Assembly (NCBI GenBank): GCA_005808865.1 | Contig: SYKU01000352.1 | Span: forward strand, 1-43,318 | DNA: 43,318 nt | Direction of reading: 5' to 3' | Source of the DNA: Acidobacteriota bacterium | Lineage (GTDB): Bacteria > Acidobacteriota > Terriglobia > Bryobacterales > Bryobacteraceae | Part shown: positions 43,256 to 43,318 of the stretch, one piece after another | Position numbering within the stretch: the stretch's first letter is position 1 | Layout of the letters: the number at the start of each line of letters is the position of its first letter | Translations under genes and position numbers: made by a program | Notes under the pieces: generated by a model | Seen by the model: the letters and a program-made list of their open reading frames with translations, nothing else | Databases searched by the model: none | What the model was told of the DNA's origin: nothing

Positions 43256-43318
43256 GGTGAGGTGCGAGAGCGGTTGAATCGGGCGGTCTCGAAAACCGTT
43301 GAACCTTTACGGGTTCCG
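43256..43318 (+). tRNA. tRNA-Ser(CGA), 5' part, cut by window end
   Basis: Acceptor 5' strand GGTGAGG, TG, D arm CGAGAGCGGTTGAATCGG, anticodon arm GCGGT/ACCGT with loop CTCGAAA (anticodon CGA, 43290-43292), then a long variable arm GAACC-TTTACG-GGTTC as expected for a class II serine tRNA. The T arm and acceptor 3' strand lie beyond the window. TAGATT at 43240-43245 could be its -10. Confidence 0.9.

Noticed and set aside
1-43318. CRISPR arrays, prophage genes, rRNA operons, replication origin
   Set aside because: No regularly spaced repeats, phage proteins, rRNA segments or DnaA-box clusters were seen.

Overview
The window looks like a chromosomal segment of an Acidobacteriota bacterium of the Solibacter/Bryobacter type. 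The evidence is a GC-rich sequence, Oar-like TonB-dependent receptors with an N-terminal carboxypeptidase-regulatory-like domain, a Ser/Thr kinase fused to a TolB-type propeller, Tat-exported sugar enzymes, quinoprotein dehydrogenases with heme cytochromes, and many single genes on both strands. This placement rests on gene content and protein style only; no database search was possible.

Layout. 1-2364: 3' part of DNA-3-methyladenine glycosylase I, a gene-poor stretch and an outer-membrane barrel protein. 2689-5635: a membrane Ser/Thr kinase with TolB propeller whose frame is broken at a run of nine G, followed by a propeller-like scrap. 6003-10094: a tandem alpha/beta hydrolase with a dead second half, a polyprenyl-phosphate sugar transferase and ClpS. 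10530-17170: a decayed Oar-like receptor (two frameshifts, one nonsense codon, no N-terminus), a Tat-type mannonate-dehydratase-like enzyme and an intact Oar-like receptor. 17171-17872 holds an ISAzo13-like transposase scrap. 17873-23908: a sugar isomerase-like TIM barrel diverging from a tightly packed run cysE / diheme cytochrome / PQQ alcohol dehydrogenase / PQQ sugar dehydrogenase fused to a diheme cytochrome. 24021-26787: a decayed DUF4258/YgiT-type toxin-antitoxin pair, a TauD-type dioxygenase and glycerol dehydrogenase. 27098-30353: a three-gene overlapping run of class III aminotransferase, PreT-like flavoprotein and YceH. 30929-34408: tRNA-Val, a PAS protein overlapping a metallo-beta-lactamase hydrolase, then rpmI, rplT, a ZapB-like coiled coil and zapA. 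34417-42603: a monoheme cytochrome diverging from a DUF2064 transferase; the minus-strand run HemN-like radical SAM enzyme, flavin halogenase-like enzyme and PaaK-like ligase; then DUF58 and a second TonB receptor. 42699-43318: a methyltransferase and the 5' part of tRNA-Ser(CGA).

Three things deserve most attention. The radical SAM / halogenase / ligase run is a compact candidate for an undescribed small-molecule pathway. The quinoprotein run encodes a complete periplasmic oxidation module, and its alcohol dehydrogenase carries the Asp-x-Asp signature linked to lanthanide use. At least eight genes have a -10-like hexamer only 6-10 bases before the start codon and no convincing Shine-Dalgarno, which points to widespread leaderless transcription. 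Several loci carry single-base indels; some look like true decay because they come with nonsense codons or lost ligands, but the kinase nine-G run could also be phase variation or a sequencing error.
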